Source: Aralia elata (taxonomy: Eukaryota > Streptophyta > Magnoliopsida > Apiales > Araliaceae). From it: DNA of 64,000 bases. The DNA lies in assembly GCA_034770075.1 (NCBI GenBank), contig CM068385.1, forward strand, positions 515,700 to 579,699. The letters run 5' to 3'. Below the pieces are notes generated by a model. That model was not told the origin of the DNA and did not search any database. It saw only the letters and a list, made by a program, of their open reading frames with translations. Numbering within the stretch: position 1 is the first letter of the stretch; each line of letters begins with the position of its first letter. The position numbers were made by a program, and so were the translations under genes. This document shows positions 14,001 to 23,309 of this stretch, one piece after another.

Positions 14001-14534
14001 GCCTCTTGAACTGACTACCAAATTCATTTGCGTTTTATGGTCCAAAATAATCTATGCATTATTGTCTGGTATCCACCACGTCCTGACATACACGTCAGTG
14101 CCGTTCGATGCTAGAATAGTATCCTTAATTTGTTTTTTAATAATTTGTTTAAAAGAGATGACTATAAAATCTCATGCTTCATATACCCCTCTTTAATTCT
14201 TAGAAACTCTTAAAAGATTCTTGAAACCGTTCTGATCTGTCTCACAAAAATGGAGGTATTGTAAGTTGGTAACTCTTGATAGGTATTTGACTTTATAGCC
14301 TCCAATTTGTTTCTTTTTCCATTGTACCTATTTCATTTACAAGGCTCATCTTTAGTTGTCAGGTTTGGTTCATAATGATTTCCTTGTAATTTAATTCTGG
14401 CTTAATATTCTTTGTGGTTGCAGCATCAAGATGTCATGGAAGATGTGGTGGCATCATTCACTGTTAGAGTTGATGCTCACGGCTGTGAGCTGTTCATTTT
14501 TACTCCAAGGACAGGATCTCACTCTGTAATCTGA
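354..14534 (+). CDS. AGAL3: Alpha-galactosidase, GH27 (AGAL3-like), 5'-partial, 13 exons in window
   Basis: Hydrolyses terminal alpha-1,6-linked galactose from galacto-oligosaccharides and galactomannans; plant members act mostly in the apoplast or vacuole. Exons by reading-frame continuity and GT-AG borders: 354-410, 492-526, 4498-4601, 4685-4757, 6051-6109, 6195-6260, 6364-6447, 11215-11279, 11391-11473, 12454-12544, 12751-12809, 13816-13956, 14424-14534 (TGA). Phases agree throughout and give about 341 residues with no stop. GH27 landmarks: VNIDDCW, YLKYDNC (nucleophile Asp), SLCEWGVDDPALW, WRTTDDI (acid/base Asp), GPGGWNDPDMLEVGNGGM, and a C-terminal beta-domain from VWAGPLSG. The wording matches my memory of Arabidopsis AGAL3 (At3g56310) better than AGAL1/2. 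The gene looks functional. The 4.8-kb intron 6448-11214 is enlarged by transposons. Confidence 0.95.
527..4497 (+). other. Large AGAL3-like intron with degraded repeats
   Basis: A 4-kb AT-rich intron. It holds GTACGCGGTAC-type sequence near 760-810, T/C-rich stretches around 1240-1320, and at about 2410-2750 a GTTACGCCCAGG start followed by text resembling plant LTR-element remnants. No supported gene. The small open frame at 4027-4260 has no recognisable domain. Confidence 0.6.
3805..3879. repeat. Direct duplication, period 40 bp, two copies
   Basis: A 35-base unit at 3805-3839 (starting AACATAATAAATGAG) recurs exactly at 3845-3879 after a short spacer. A simple local tandem duplication within the intron. 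Confidence 0.9.
4758..6050 (+). other. AGAL3-like intron with degraded AT-rich repeat
   Basis: A 1.3-kb intron between the exons ending FASW and starting GVDYLKYD. It contains scattered variants of a TATCGTAT/GATACG motif near 5180-5270 and 5770-5910 in opposite orientations. This suggests a decayed inverted-repeat transposon, but no clean ends or TSD can be placed. Confidence 0.4.
6628..6851 (-). repeat. 3' LTR (minus-strand sense) of the 6628-10175 element
   Basis: 224 bp, ends TG...CA, paired with 9952-10175 with one mismatch (AAAGAATAGG here against AAGGAATAGG). The adjacent CTCCCCCTCAAATG is the minus-strand polypurine tract. Confidence 0.93.
6852..8410. other. Internal non-coding part of the LTR element, with a duplicated PPT-like block
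   Basis: The CTCCCCCTCAAATGCA block at 6852 and its roughly 80-bp neighbourhood recur in diverged form at about 7905-7985. The CAGC-rich text between them gives a 202-codon open frame on the minus strand (7214-7822) with no recognisable motif. I regard that frame as chance. Confidence 0.6.
8411..8599. repeat. GC-rich direct repeat, copy 1 (putative long target duplication)
   Basis: 189 bp beginning AGGCCAAATC and ending GGTGGTGGGTGGA, very GC-rich in its second half. It recurs at 9598-9773 with a few substitutions and a 13-bp length difference in a CG-rich slippage-prone part. The two copies flank the copia-derived insert exactly. Confidence 0.85.
8600..9264 (-). pseudogene. Ty1/copia reverse transcriptase fragment
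   Basis: Open on the minus strand. Motifs in order are QLDVKNAFLHGDL, KALYGLKQSPRAW, LIVYVDDIVVTG (YVDD catalytic pair), KYFLGIEVARS and RPDISYVVGIVSQYM, all diagnostic of plant copia reverse transcriptase. Both ends are cut: the reading frame runs out into GC-rich flank at 8600 and into an inverted junction at about 9264. No protease or integrase is present. It is a fragment and cannot act as an enzyme alone. Confidence 0.93.
9265..9420 (+). pseudogene. Copia RNase H C-terminal fragment
   Basis: Plus strand; reads HEIDRHFIKEKL then LPFVKTEHQLADILTKGL and stops at TGA near 9417, as copia polyproteins do. Downstream come the polypurine tract at about 9433-9445, partial 3' LTR sequence, and A15 at 9584-9598. 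The direction is opposite to the adjacent reverse transcriptase fragment. Confidence 0.9.
9598..9773. repeat. GC-rich direct repeat, copy 2
   Basis: Second copy of 8411-8599, starting immediately after the A run. It lacks 13 bp of the CG-rich part. Downstream sequence continues as element interior to the PBS at 9940. Confidence 0.85.
9952..10175 (-). repeat. 5' LTR (minus-strand sense) with PBS at 9940-9951
   Basis: Partner of 6628-6851. The 12 bases next to it read TGGTATCAAAGC on the minus strand, one change from the usual initiator-Met primer site of plant copia elements. Confidence 0.92.
10296..10694. mobile_element. Tourist-like (PIF/Harbinger) MITE, TSD TAA
   Basis: Terminal inverted repeats GGGTCCGTTTGGTAAT and ATTACCAAACGAACCC, flanked by TAA at 10293-10295 and 10695-10697. 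About 399 bp with inverted subterminal text (GAAGCAGAAAC and its complement). Non-coding. Lies in the same AGAL3-like intron as the LTR element. Confidence 0.88.
11019..11105. repeat. Compound (TG)n-(TA)n-(TG)n-(CG)n microsatellite
   Basis: About 87 bp of almost unbroken alternating purine-pyrimidine, going from TG to TA to TG to CG. It sits about 110 bp before the exon starting at 11215. Confidence 0.97.
13157..13524. mobile_element. Tourist-like MITE, TSD TAA
   Basis: Ends GAGAATGTTTGGGATC and GATCTCAAACACCCTC form imperfect inverted repeats, flanked by TAA (13154-13156, 13525-13527). Internal AT-rich arms (TTTAAAA/AAGCAG motifs) also pair. 368 bp, non-coding, in the intron before exon 13816-13956. 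Confidence 0.8.
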
Positions 14535-15942
14535 ATAAACTATAACTGGTCACTGTTTGGTGGCTTGGAAACTATAACTGGTCATTGTTTGGTGGCTTGG
14601 CGCAGCCTTTAGGAAGGCAGGTCAAGCCTGTATTGATCTAGAAAAGAAATGCAACAGTACTAATACTGAAAGCACTGGTAATTTCTGCCAAATGTTTTAT
14701 GCTTGTTTGGAATAGCTTTTGTGCTGTTGGTCTTTGTTAATATTACCTCCGGACAAACGAATAGGTGCCGTTATTATTGACATAATGTGTTTGTTTTCCA
14801 CGGTCTTAAACGTATGGTTTCGTAATTTGGTGTTCAAATTGTAATTGTGAAGCCAGTTGCCCTTAATGTAAATAAAGAAAGTTTCTTAGGGATGGATTGC
14901 ACTATAGGAATTCTGCATTTTCAGATGGTATTTTTATGGTATAATAGACTGAAGATGATAAATGAGTCTTAAGCTTTAGATGAAGCATAGTCGGGAATAA
15001 TTCTTGGACACTGGCAGAACTCTGGCCTTACCATACTTTAGTCGACTCATTCCATTTTATTCCAAACTAGTTTGATTAGATTAGGCTGAAAATGAATCCT
15101 ATATCTATATGTAAATTAGAGAGACAAGTTAAAAAGATGGTAAAACAAATAAGGGTTAAATACACTTTAGTTACTTGTGGTTTATGCGTTTGTGTAAGTC
15201 ACCAACCTGTGGTGTGAAAAAAGGTGAAACAGTTACTTTTTTCATCCAATTTAACGGAAAGTGAAATTCACTCTCTTTCTACCAAGAGGATGAGCTGTCG
15301 ATTCCTTGTGCAAATTACAAAAATTTCCTCCTTAACCCTTATTTAAGATTCAACTAGTTCACTTATTATTTGTTTTTTTTTTCATTTTCACCAAAATATG
15401 TACAAAAGTGCATCCTATAAAATTTTTCGACTGTCTAATTGATTAGTATGTATTTGGATTAAAAAAAATTATCAAGATATATATATTAAAAAAATATTTT
15501 TTTAAAAAATTAAAAAAATAAAAATCTATTGAAAGTAAAAATATGATAAAGTATAAGATGTAAACTATAAAAAAAGATTAACTAACTTTGTTATTGATAA
15601 GATTGTACAATTACAAAAGTATATCAAATGTAAATTTATCCATTCACAGACCTCTTGTTATTCAATTATATAAACCAAAGCTTTAGTACGTCGCCAGCCA
15701 TATCTCCAAAAGTTGGTACTAAGTTGCTTCATTTTTTAATACTGATTTTACTAGCAGAAGGTTAATAATGGTATTTATCAGTGAAATATAATCTTTAAGT
15801 TGGGATGCTTACACACACTGTATACGCATTAAGACTAGTAACAATAACGTCATGCATCTTCTCACTTCACGTACATATGTTAGTTTTAAATTATAAAGAA
15901 ACATACATGGACATTATGCTTTTAATTCCAAAATACTAGTGT
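14535..15942. other. AGAL3-like 3' UTR and intergenic sequence
   Basis: The 3' UTR begins with a tandem 32-bp duplication. AATAAA at 14871-14876 is a plausible poly(A) signal. From about 15150 a GGGTTAAATACACTTTAG-type start resembles common plant repeat text. The rest is AT-rich intergenic DNA without a supported gene. Confidence 0.6.
14537..14600. repeat. 32-bp tandem duplication just after the AGAL3-like stop
   Basis: A 32-base unit (starting AAACTATAACTGG) at 14537-14568 is repeated at 14569-14600 with one change, three bases after the TGA stop. Confidence 0.93.
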
Positions 15943-16388
15943 TGTTAACGCTTGATTTTGTCCGCGCGTCCAATCCACTCTCCGCGCGTGTACCTGCACA
16001 AAAGTCCCAACGGCTTGGGCCGCGTGGAGACTCATCGGGTGTAAGAGTAAGTAACAGGCTCAAGGTGCGCTAACAATGGAGGTCAAATATTTAGTAGGGT
16101 AAAAGTGTTGTACCTGGCCTTCATGGTTACTTGGGTATTTATAAGGATTCACTTGGCTACTTTCTACTCCTATTAGGAGTGTTCTGTCCAGAATCTTTAT
16201 TAGACCCGGATTCAACTACCCTAACCCAATAGAAGTATAATCCATTAAGGAACCACAGGGGCTTAATATACTGGCCCAAGCCTTTGTGGACTGGAGAGTC
16301 CTCATATAATCCACTAGATGTGATTGGCCTTTGGGCCGAGCCCAACATAAGAAGCCCAATCCATCCTGCTAGGATTTATATCCGAACA
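15943..16388 (-). repeat. Tat element LTR (3' LTR in element sense), 446 bp
   Basis: 20 bp longer than its partner because the stretch between two TCCGCGCGT copies is retained here and absent at 25040-25465. The polypurine tract of the element (minus strand, from 16389) lies next to it. Confidence 0.95.
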
Positions 16389-17085
16389 TTGCCCCCTACT
16401 CCCTTAGTATATGATATGTACTAGAGGAGTGAGTCAGAGGATTTGATCAACCGGAAATTTATAACAAGGAAAGAGGATAGATGCTCTCGGGAACCCGAAG
16501 GCGTCAGACCGAGAATATCCCTCTTCCCGGTGTCTTCAAGTGTTAACCCGAAGATAGGGATTCTCAAGGGCGTCAGACCAAGGATAATGCCCATCGAGTG
16601 CTCGAAAGCAGGAGAACCGAGGATAATGCCTCTTGGGATCCCTAAAAATATTGTCCCGAGGATGGAGAATCTGGTCACGATATCGGGCTTCTCTGATGGG
16701 TAAGTCCCACCCACAAATATGTATATGGGCCTAGTTTCTTGTTTCGAAGCCCAATAGCAATATCACAGCACAAGCAGCCCAACAGTTATTTTTTGAAATT
16801 CAAAATGTTACAGTTGGGTACAGCTGTTGGGCACTATAGCTTATCAACAATAAATTCTCCCGCCTCTGGCCTCGTCCGTTGGATAGGATCAATTTCGGCC
16901 GTCGGATATCCACTTTTACAGAGAAAGTTAACCTAGCCGTCACTTCTCACCAGTACATTCGTTTTTACAGAGAGAGAAATAACCTTCCAGAGATCTCATC
17001 TTCTTGCAATTCTGCTTTAGGATCGATCGCCCATCTCCTTCCCCGAACATCTTCAAGTAAGTTACTCATCTTCTTTCTTTTCTCG
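16389..17085 (+). other. Tat element region between PPT and antisense ORF
   Basis: Starts with the complement of a polypurine tract (TTGCCCCCTACTCCC), then holds repeated GGCGTCAGACC..AGGATA motifs. It may carry the antisense ORF promoter and 5' UTR. The open frame upstream of 17086 is probably untranslated. Confidence 0.55.
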
Positions 17086-19296
17086 ATGGCTGGGGGTAAC
17101 AGGAATCAGGCTTCATCTTCCCACGTTGAAGATGAGGTTACAGTCGCTCAAGCCAGAATTCCTGAAGGTCAGCCATGGAAACCGGTGATAATAGAGCGCA
17201 TGAGAGATGTAGAAGAGTATAATAGGACTAAGTACTTCTCTTTAGAGTATAGAGTAGCCAACATTCCTTCCTCTATCAAAAACCCTTTTTTCGATCTGCT
17301 GATGACGGAATTCTATATTCCTGAATCATATGAAATTAGGAGACCCGAGGGTGAAGAAAGGGTGTACTGGCAACCCGAATGGGGGTGGATCCTGATCCAC
17401 CGCCAATTGCTTCTCTTCGGGGTGCGCTTTCCACTCCGCCCTTTCGTTGTAGAGCTCCTTCATACAGTAGGACTTAGTTTAAATCAATTATCCCCAAATT
17501 CTTTCATTCACTTAAATAGTTTCATAGCTTTCTGCTCGTCCGAGAGCATAACCCCGAAGCTTGACTTCTTCTTTCAATTCTTTTCCCTCTCCGCCTGTAA
17601 GGAGAAGGGTTTTTATCAAATAATCAAGAATCCGGGTAGAGATACCCTAATGGATACCCCATCCAGTAACAAGGGATGACATGGGGATTGGTTCCTCATC
17701 AAGGGGTCGGACACTGAGTTGGTAGGACCTTGGTCTAACCCGAACAAAGACCAATTAAACCCGAATCAGATTACCCGAAGAAGGTTGGAGGAGTTCGAGG
17801 TTTTGTATTCCAAGCGACCATCGGTGAAGTGGAACCGGCTTCTTTTGAATGACCAAGACTGGTTACATGATCACGGCTGTAAGTCCATTTAAATTTCCCG
17901 AATGCATATTATTACTGAATTGATAATGTACTGATCCCTTGTATCTTTTGTGCAGTGGCTGACTCTGGAAGGACCGCTGATAACGAAGCTATTCTTGAGG
18001 CAGCTGGTGTGCCGAGGACAAAGCTGTCAGGTGCTGAAAAGCTGAGGCTGGCATGCCAGAAGAAAGCCTCGGGCAGCAAAGTGTTAACCTTGCCCGAGGG
18101 AACTACCGAAGGAGCTTCTGGACCTGGCCCGACCCAGGAGCCAGCGAGAGATGCAGAGCCTAGGCCCAAAAAGAGGAGGCTGGTGCGCCACTCCTCAGTT
18201 GAGGTGAGAGAAGGACCTATCCAAGTGGTCCCGATCGAGCCTTCTTCTACCACCGGGGGATCAGCCAGTGGTGCCCCGAAGGAGCTGGTTGCAACAGCCT
18301 CCTTCGATGCCGAGTCTCCTCACCCCGATGAAGGGGCACTGGTGAGGAAGAAGAAGCAAAGGGAGTCCACTCCTCCCCCTCCCGCCGCTGAACAACCGAG
18401 GGTGGAAGAAGTGGGGACTTCTGTCGGGGCCTCGGATCCCCCCCCCCCCCGATCCTAATTGATGTAACTGAAGCCGATCAGGGGGATCTGAAGGCTCTGA
18501 TGGAAAAACTGTTCGCGCATCACACCAAGGTAAGCAAGTTTTCTTTTTAAGTAATAGCCACAGTTTTGTTGTTATGTTCTGACTCCCGATCATTGTTTTG
18601 CAGGGGAACGATCTTCTTCTCGAGGTCTCTGGTCGAGTAAAGACCTTGGAACACGACTTGAAGAAGTCCTCCGAAGAGTGTGCTCAGGCTAAGGAACTTC
18701 ATGCGAAGGTCTGAACCCAACTCCGAGCGCAACACGATAGTTTCCATATTATGAGGAATGACTACGAAGGACTGCGCTCGGAGAAGGTCAAGACCGAGAA
18801 AGAGCTGTCAGCCTTAAGGGCTCAAGTGCTCTCGGCGAATGCACGAGCAACCGAAGCTGAGGCACGGGCAGAAGAGGCCGTCAAACAGGCTGAGACTGCT
18901 GCGAAACGGGCCGAGGAAGCAGAGGGGAAAAATAAAGAGCTTGAGTTGCTCGCCCAAAATCAGAAGGATCAGCTCGGCCAATCAGACGATACGATTTGCC
19001 TTCAAACAGATCAGATAAGGAATCTAAAGGAGAATGTGCAATCGATCGTTGAAGGTTGGACTTCCAAAGAAGCTGATTGGCTGAAGGGTCCTATTGCCCC
19101 TGCATCACCCAGTGTGCTGGCGCTAAGTCTTCGGAAAAAGGTTATTGAGGAATATAAGACCTCGGATCAATTCCATGAAGATGTCCAGGATGCCATGGTG
19201 AATGAGTTCAACGACGGCTTCGAATTTGCCCGAGAACTGGTGAGGGAAAAGGGTCATGATCCTGATGTACTGGGGATTATTATTCCCGAAGATTGA
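17086..19296 (+). pseudogene. Tat-type antisense ORF (plant gypsy-type transposon domain), three exons, disrupted
   Basis: Runs opposite to gag-pol. Exon 1 from ATG 17086 (MAGGNRNQ) to 17878 carries the conserved VRFPLRPFVVELLHTVGLSLNQLSPNSF block, typical of the domain Pfam calls a putative gypsy-type transposon. Introns: 17879-17955 and 18530-18603, both GT-AG with matching phase. Exon 2 is basic and proline/serine-rich with a PKKRR nuclear-localisation-like patch. Exon 3 is a strong Ala/Glu/Arg-rich coiled coil ending EFARELVREKG..PDVLGI. Damage: TGA at 17677-17679 inside exon 1, a frameshift at a 13-C run (18438-18450), and TGA at 18712-18714. The frame stays open beyond each break. The role of such ORFs in Tat elements is not established. 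Confidence 0.85.
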
Positions 19297-19598
19297 TTTT
19301 GTAATTTGAATTTTCACGATGTAACTTGAACTGAATAAATCATTACTTTGTAACCCAGACGATTTTGTTTAAGTGTTATCTTTTCACTTGAGTAATTCTT
19401 ACTTATCAATGTGCATAGCTGTTCTATACCCCTTCTCCCCATTAACTTTATTAGGAAATTACTAATAAGGTTAATCGATATATCAAAGTGTATGTAAAAA
19501 CAGCAGACAAAGATAAAGCAGAAGAATTCTCATTAATCTCGAAAAGACAATCAATATCGACCAATATTTAGGCCTCAAAAGAAACTAAGTACATAGTA

Positions 19599-20828
19599 TC
19601 ATTGATAATATCTTCGGAGCCGAGCAGCGTGCCATGTGTTCGGAACTTCCTTTCCATCCAGATGTTGCAGTTTATAGGTTCCCGATCCTAATATTTCAAT
19701 GACTTTATACGGTCCTTCTCATGTAGGCATCAGTTTTCCCGTTTCCCGAGGTGTAGACGCCTCTGCCTGCTGAAGAACCAAGTCCCCTATTTTGAATGTT
19801 CTTGCCTTGACATTTTTGTTGAAATATCGAGTCGTTCGCTGCTGATAGGTAGCTAATCTGAGAACCACGGCATCACGTTCCTCTTCCAATAGGTCCAGGT
19901 TTTCCCGAAGCCCCTCGCTATTGAGAATTTCGTCGAAGTTTTGGACTCGGGAGGAAGGTACCCCAATCTCGATAGGTATCAAGGCTTCGGTCCCATAAGA
20001 AAGTTTGAAGGGTGTCTCTCCGGTTGTGGTTCGAGGAGTTGTCCGATAGGCCCATAGGACATGCAGAAGCTCTTCGGGCCAGGCTCCTTTTGCCTCTTCA
20101 AGTCTTCGTTTAATACCGTTCAATAAAAGCCTGTTTGTTACCTCAACCTGTCCATTCGCTTGAGGATGGGCCACTGAAGTTCGTCGGTGCTGAATATTCA
20201 GCTCTGTCAAAAAACCTTCGAACTCTTTTCCTACGAACTGAAGACCATTGTCAGAGACTAAGACCTTGGGAATTCCGAACCGATAGACCACCTGCTCTTT
20301 GAGGAATTGAAGACATGTCTTCTCAGTGATCTTTGCTAGAGGTTTAACTTCGACCCATTTGGTGAAGTAATCTATTGCCACAATAACAAATTTTACCTGA
20401 CCCTTACCCTGAGGTAGTGGCCCGAGAAGATCTATTCCCCAAACTGCGAAAGGGATGGGAGACAATATAGGTGTAAGTTCTTCGGGAGGCTGGTGTGGTA
20501 TCGAGGCGAACAGTTGGCATTTATGGCATTTTTTGACGAAGTCTTTGGCGTCCTGAAGCATAGTCGGCCAAAAATATCCTTGTCGCAAGATTTTATGTGC
20601 CAATGTCTTCGCTCCCACATGATCTCCGCATATCCCTTCATGGACTTCCCGAAAAGCATAATCAGATTCTCTGGGACCAAGACACCGAAGTAAGGGCGAC
20701 GAATAGGATTTCCTGTATAGTGTATCCTTAATAAGACAGTACTTTGTGGCTTTGAATTTAATCTGTCGGGCCAATGCTCGGTCATCGGGCAACTCATCAG
20801 TTTTCAAAAACTTGACTATAGGGGTCAT
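19599..20828 (-). pseudogene. Tat element integrase region
   Basis: Continues the pol frame after a TAG at 20829-20831. Shows the HHCC zinc finger (HEGICGDHVG...CHKCQ), the catalytic core with D in WGIDLLGPL, D in VSDNGLQF and E in ANGQVEV, then KIGDLVLQQAE. An in-frame TGA at 19719-19721 cuts off the last 40 or so residues (GPYKV...HAARLRRYY), and the natural stop is at 19599-19601. It would insert element cDNA into chromosomes if intact. Interrupted at both ends by nonsense codons, so most likely inactive. Confidence 0.93.
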
Positions 20829-23309
20829 CTAGGAATCCTCGGATTCAATATCCATTATTGTCTGAACCATTGTGCTTGGTTCCTGAAGAGTTTCTATATA
20901 AACAAATCCTTCCAAATCCCCTTGGTCGGTTGTCGCAAGCTTTGAAAGAGCATCAGCCATGGCGTTATCCGCTCTGACCACCCCGATGATCTCATATTTG
21001 GGGAAGTGGCCGAGGAGCGTCCGCACCAGCTGCAAATAGGCCTGAAGATGTGGTTCCCTGGCTTCATATTCCCCCAAAACCTGTTTTACCACGAGTTGGG
21101 AGTCACTGTATATCATCAGGTTTTTCACTTCAAGACTCCGGGCCAATCTTAGGCCTGCTGTAAGTGCCTCATATTCAGCTATGTTATTGGTAGCTGTGAA
21201 CCCGAACCTAATAGATTGCTGGACCCTGAATCCTTCGGGAGAAGTAAGGATCACTCCTGCTCCACTGCGAGATCCGATGCTAGATCCATCCACAAATAAT
21301 GTCCATGGCAAGTCTGTAGTTGGATTTGGTAATTTAGCTGGCTCTTCACCCTTCTCCTCAGGGAAAGAACACTCAACAATGAAATCAGCCAGAGCCTGCG
21401 CCTTGATTGCTGTTCGAGGCCGGAAGTCAATATTAAACTGGCTTAGCTCTACAGCCCATGCTGCTAGTCTCCCCGATGATTCGGGACGATACAATACCTT
21501 CCGCAGGGGTTGATCTGTAAATACTGTGATGGTTCTCCCTTGAAAGTAGTGCCGAAGCTTTCGACTAGAAATGACTAATGCGTAAGCCAACTTCTCTAAG
21601 TTTGGATACCTAGTTTCGGCATCTCGAAGAGCATGGCTTACATAATAGACTGGCCTCTGGCTCTGTGTGTCCTCCCTTATCAAAGCTGACCCGACCGCAA
21701 ACTGTGTTGCCGATAGGTATAATTGTAGGTCTTCGTCGGGAAGAGCTTTACTGAGGATAGGAGGAGAAGAAATATAATGCTTGATCTGTTCAAAGGCAAG
21801 CTGGCACTCTTCCGTCCAAACGAACGTCTTCTGGTTCTGAGCCCCTTTCAGAGTATTGAAGAATGGCAGACACTTCTCTGCTGATCGGGCCACGAACCTC
21901 CGAAGGGCGGCGAGTCTCCCCGTTAACCTTTGAACATCTTTAAAACTCCTTGGGGATTGCATCTCGAGGATAGCCGATATCTTTTCGGGATTAGCTTCTA
22001 TCCCTCGTCGGCTAACCATGTACCCCAAGAATTTACCTGACCCGAGGCCAAAAGTGCACTTAGCGGGGTTAAGTCTCATGTTGTGGATTCTGACATTCCG
22101 AAAGCATTCTTCTATATCTGACAAGTGGTCTTCATCCCCCATGCTTCGGACGATCATATCATCCACGTAGACTTCCATATTTCTGCCGATCTGGTCTCTG
22201 AACACCTTATTCATCATTCGTTGATAAGTTACCCCGGCGTTAATCAGACCGAACGACATGACTTTGTAGGCGTAGATTGCTCGGTGAGTAATTAAGGATG
22301 TCTTCGGGATGTCTGGTTTGTGCATGGCAATCTGATTATACCCGGAAAAAGCATCCAAGAAGCTCATTAAAGTGTGTCCCGCAGTAGAATCAATTAACTG
22401 ATCGATGTTCGGGAGAGGATAGTAATCTTTCGGGCAAGCTTTGTTCAGATCCGTGTAGTCTACACACATCCTCCACTTCCCGTTATGCTTCTTCACCAGC
22501 ACCACATTGGCAAGCCATTCCGGATAAGTTATTTCATAAATGAAGTTGGCAGCCAATAACTTTTCAATCTCTTCATCTATCACCTTTTGTCGCTCGGGAG
22601 CTATATTACGCCTCTTCTGTTTAACGGGCTTGTGGCTGGGGTTGACACTTAATTTATGTTCGGCCACATCCCTATTTATTCCCGGCATGTCAGCTGGCGT
22701 CCATGCAAATATGTCTGAATATTCTTTCACCAACTCGATGAGTCTGGCTCTAACGCCCGTTTCCAAACCGGTACCAATTTGTACTGTCCTGGCGTTATCT
22801 TCCTGAAACAATGGAATCTCTTCGGTTTCTTCGGCAGGCGTAGCTATCGGCTCGGAGCCTCCTTCTGTAAAGGGTTCTAGTTCGATCTTCATCGTGGTTT
22901 TTTGCTTACTAACCCCCACAGAAGTCGCCTGGATAGTCTGGAGATAACACCTTCTAGATAAATCCTGATCGCCAGCCACTTCCCCAATCCCATTCTCGGT
23001 AGGAAATTTCATCTTCAGATGTGGAATGGAGGTGACTGCCTTCAAAGCTGCTAGAGTTGTCCTTCCGAGAATGGCGTTGTAGTTGCTCTCCACTTGGACC
23101 ACATAAAACCTTATCATGATGGAGGCATGTTTGGGAGTCGTGCCGAAGATCGCTGGTAACTCTATCGTCCCTGCTATTCGGACTGGGTTGTTCCCGAAGC
23201 CATATAGCGGGGACTCATTGCAGATCTCTAACTTCCTTCCCCCCAGATCCAGCCGATTGTAGGCGTGGCTGTAGAGTACATCCACCGAACTCCCATTGTC
23301 CACCAACAT
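20829..23309 (-). pseudogene. Tat element protease, reverse transcriptase, RNase H and second RNase H
   Basis: An 826-residue open block. Protease active site DNGSSVD sits at the start (residues 4-10). Reverse transcriptase has WRMCVDYTDLNKACPKD, FLDAFSGYNQI, and YVDDMIVRS (YVDD, about residue 380). The usual Ty3 RNase H follows (FTDQPLRKVL). A second, archaeal-type RNase H comes at the end: WTLFVDGSS, EYEALTAGLRLA, YSDSQLVVKQ, ADALSKLAT. Having two RNase H domains is a recognised Tat-lineage trait. It is separated from gag by TGA at 23310-23312 and from integrase by TAG at 20829-20831, so the polyprotein is broken. The block itself has no stop. Confidence 0.95.

Noticed and set aside
16421..16714. 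Open frames on both strands next to the Tat LTR
   Set aside because: The translations reflect repeated GGCGTCAGACC..GAGGATA motifs. No domain; probably the untranslated part near the PPT.
21181..22806. Plus-strand frames opposite pol
   Set aside because: Antisense of conserved RT/RNase H sequence; no independent motif.
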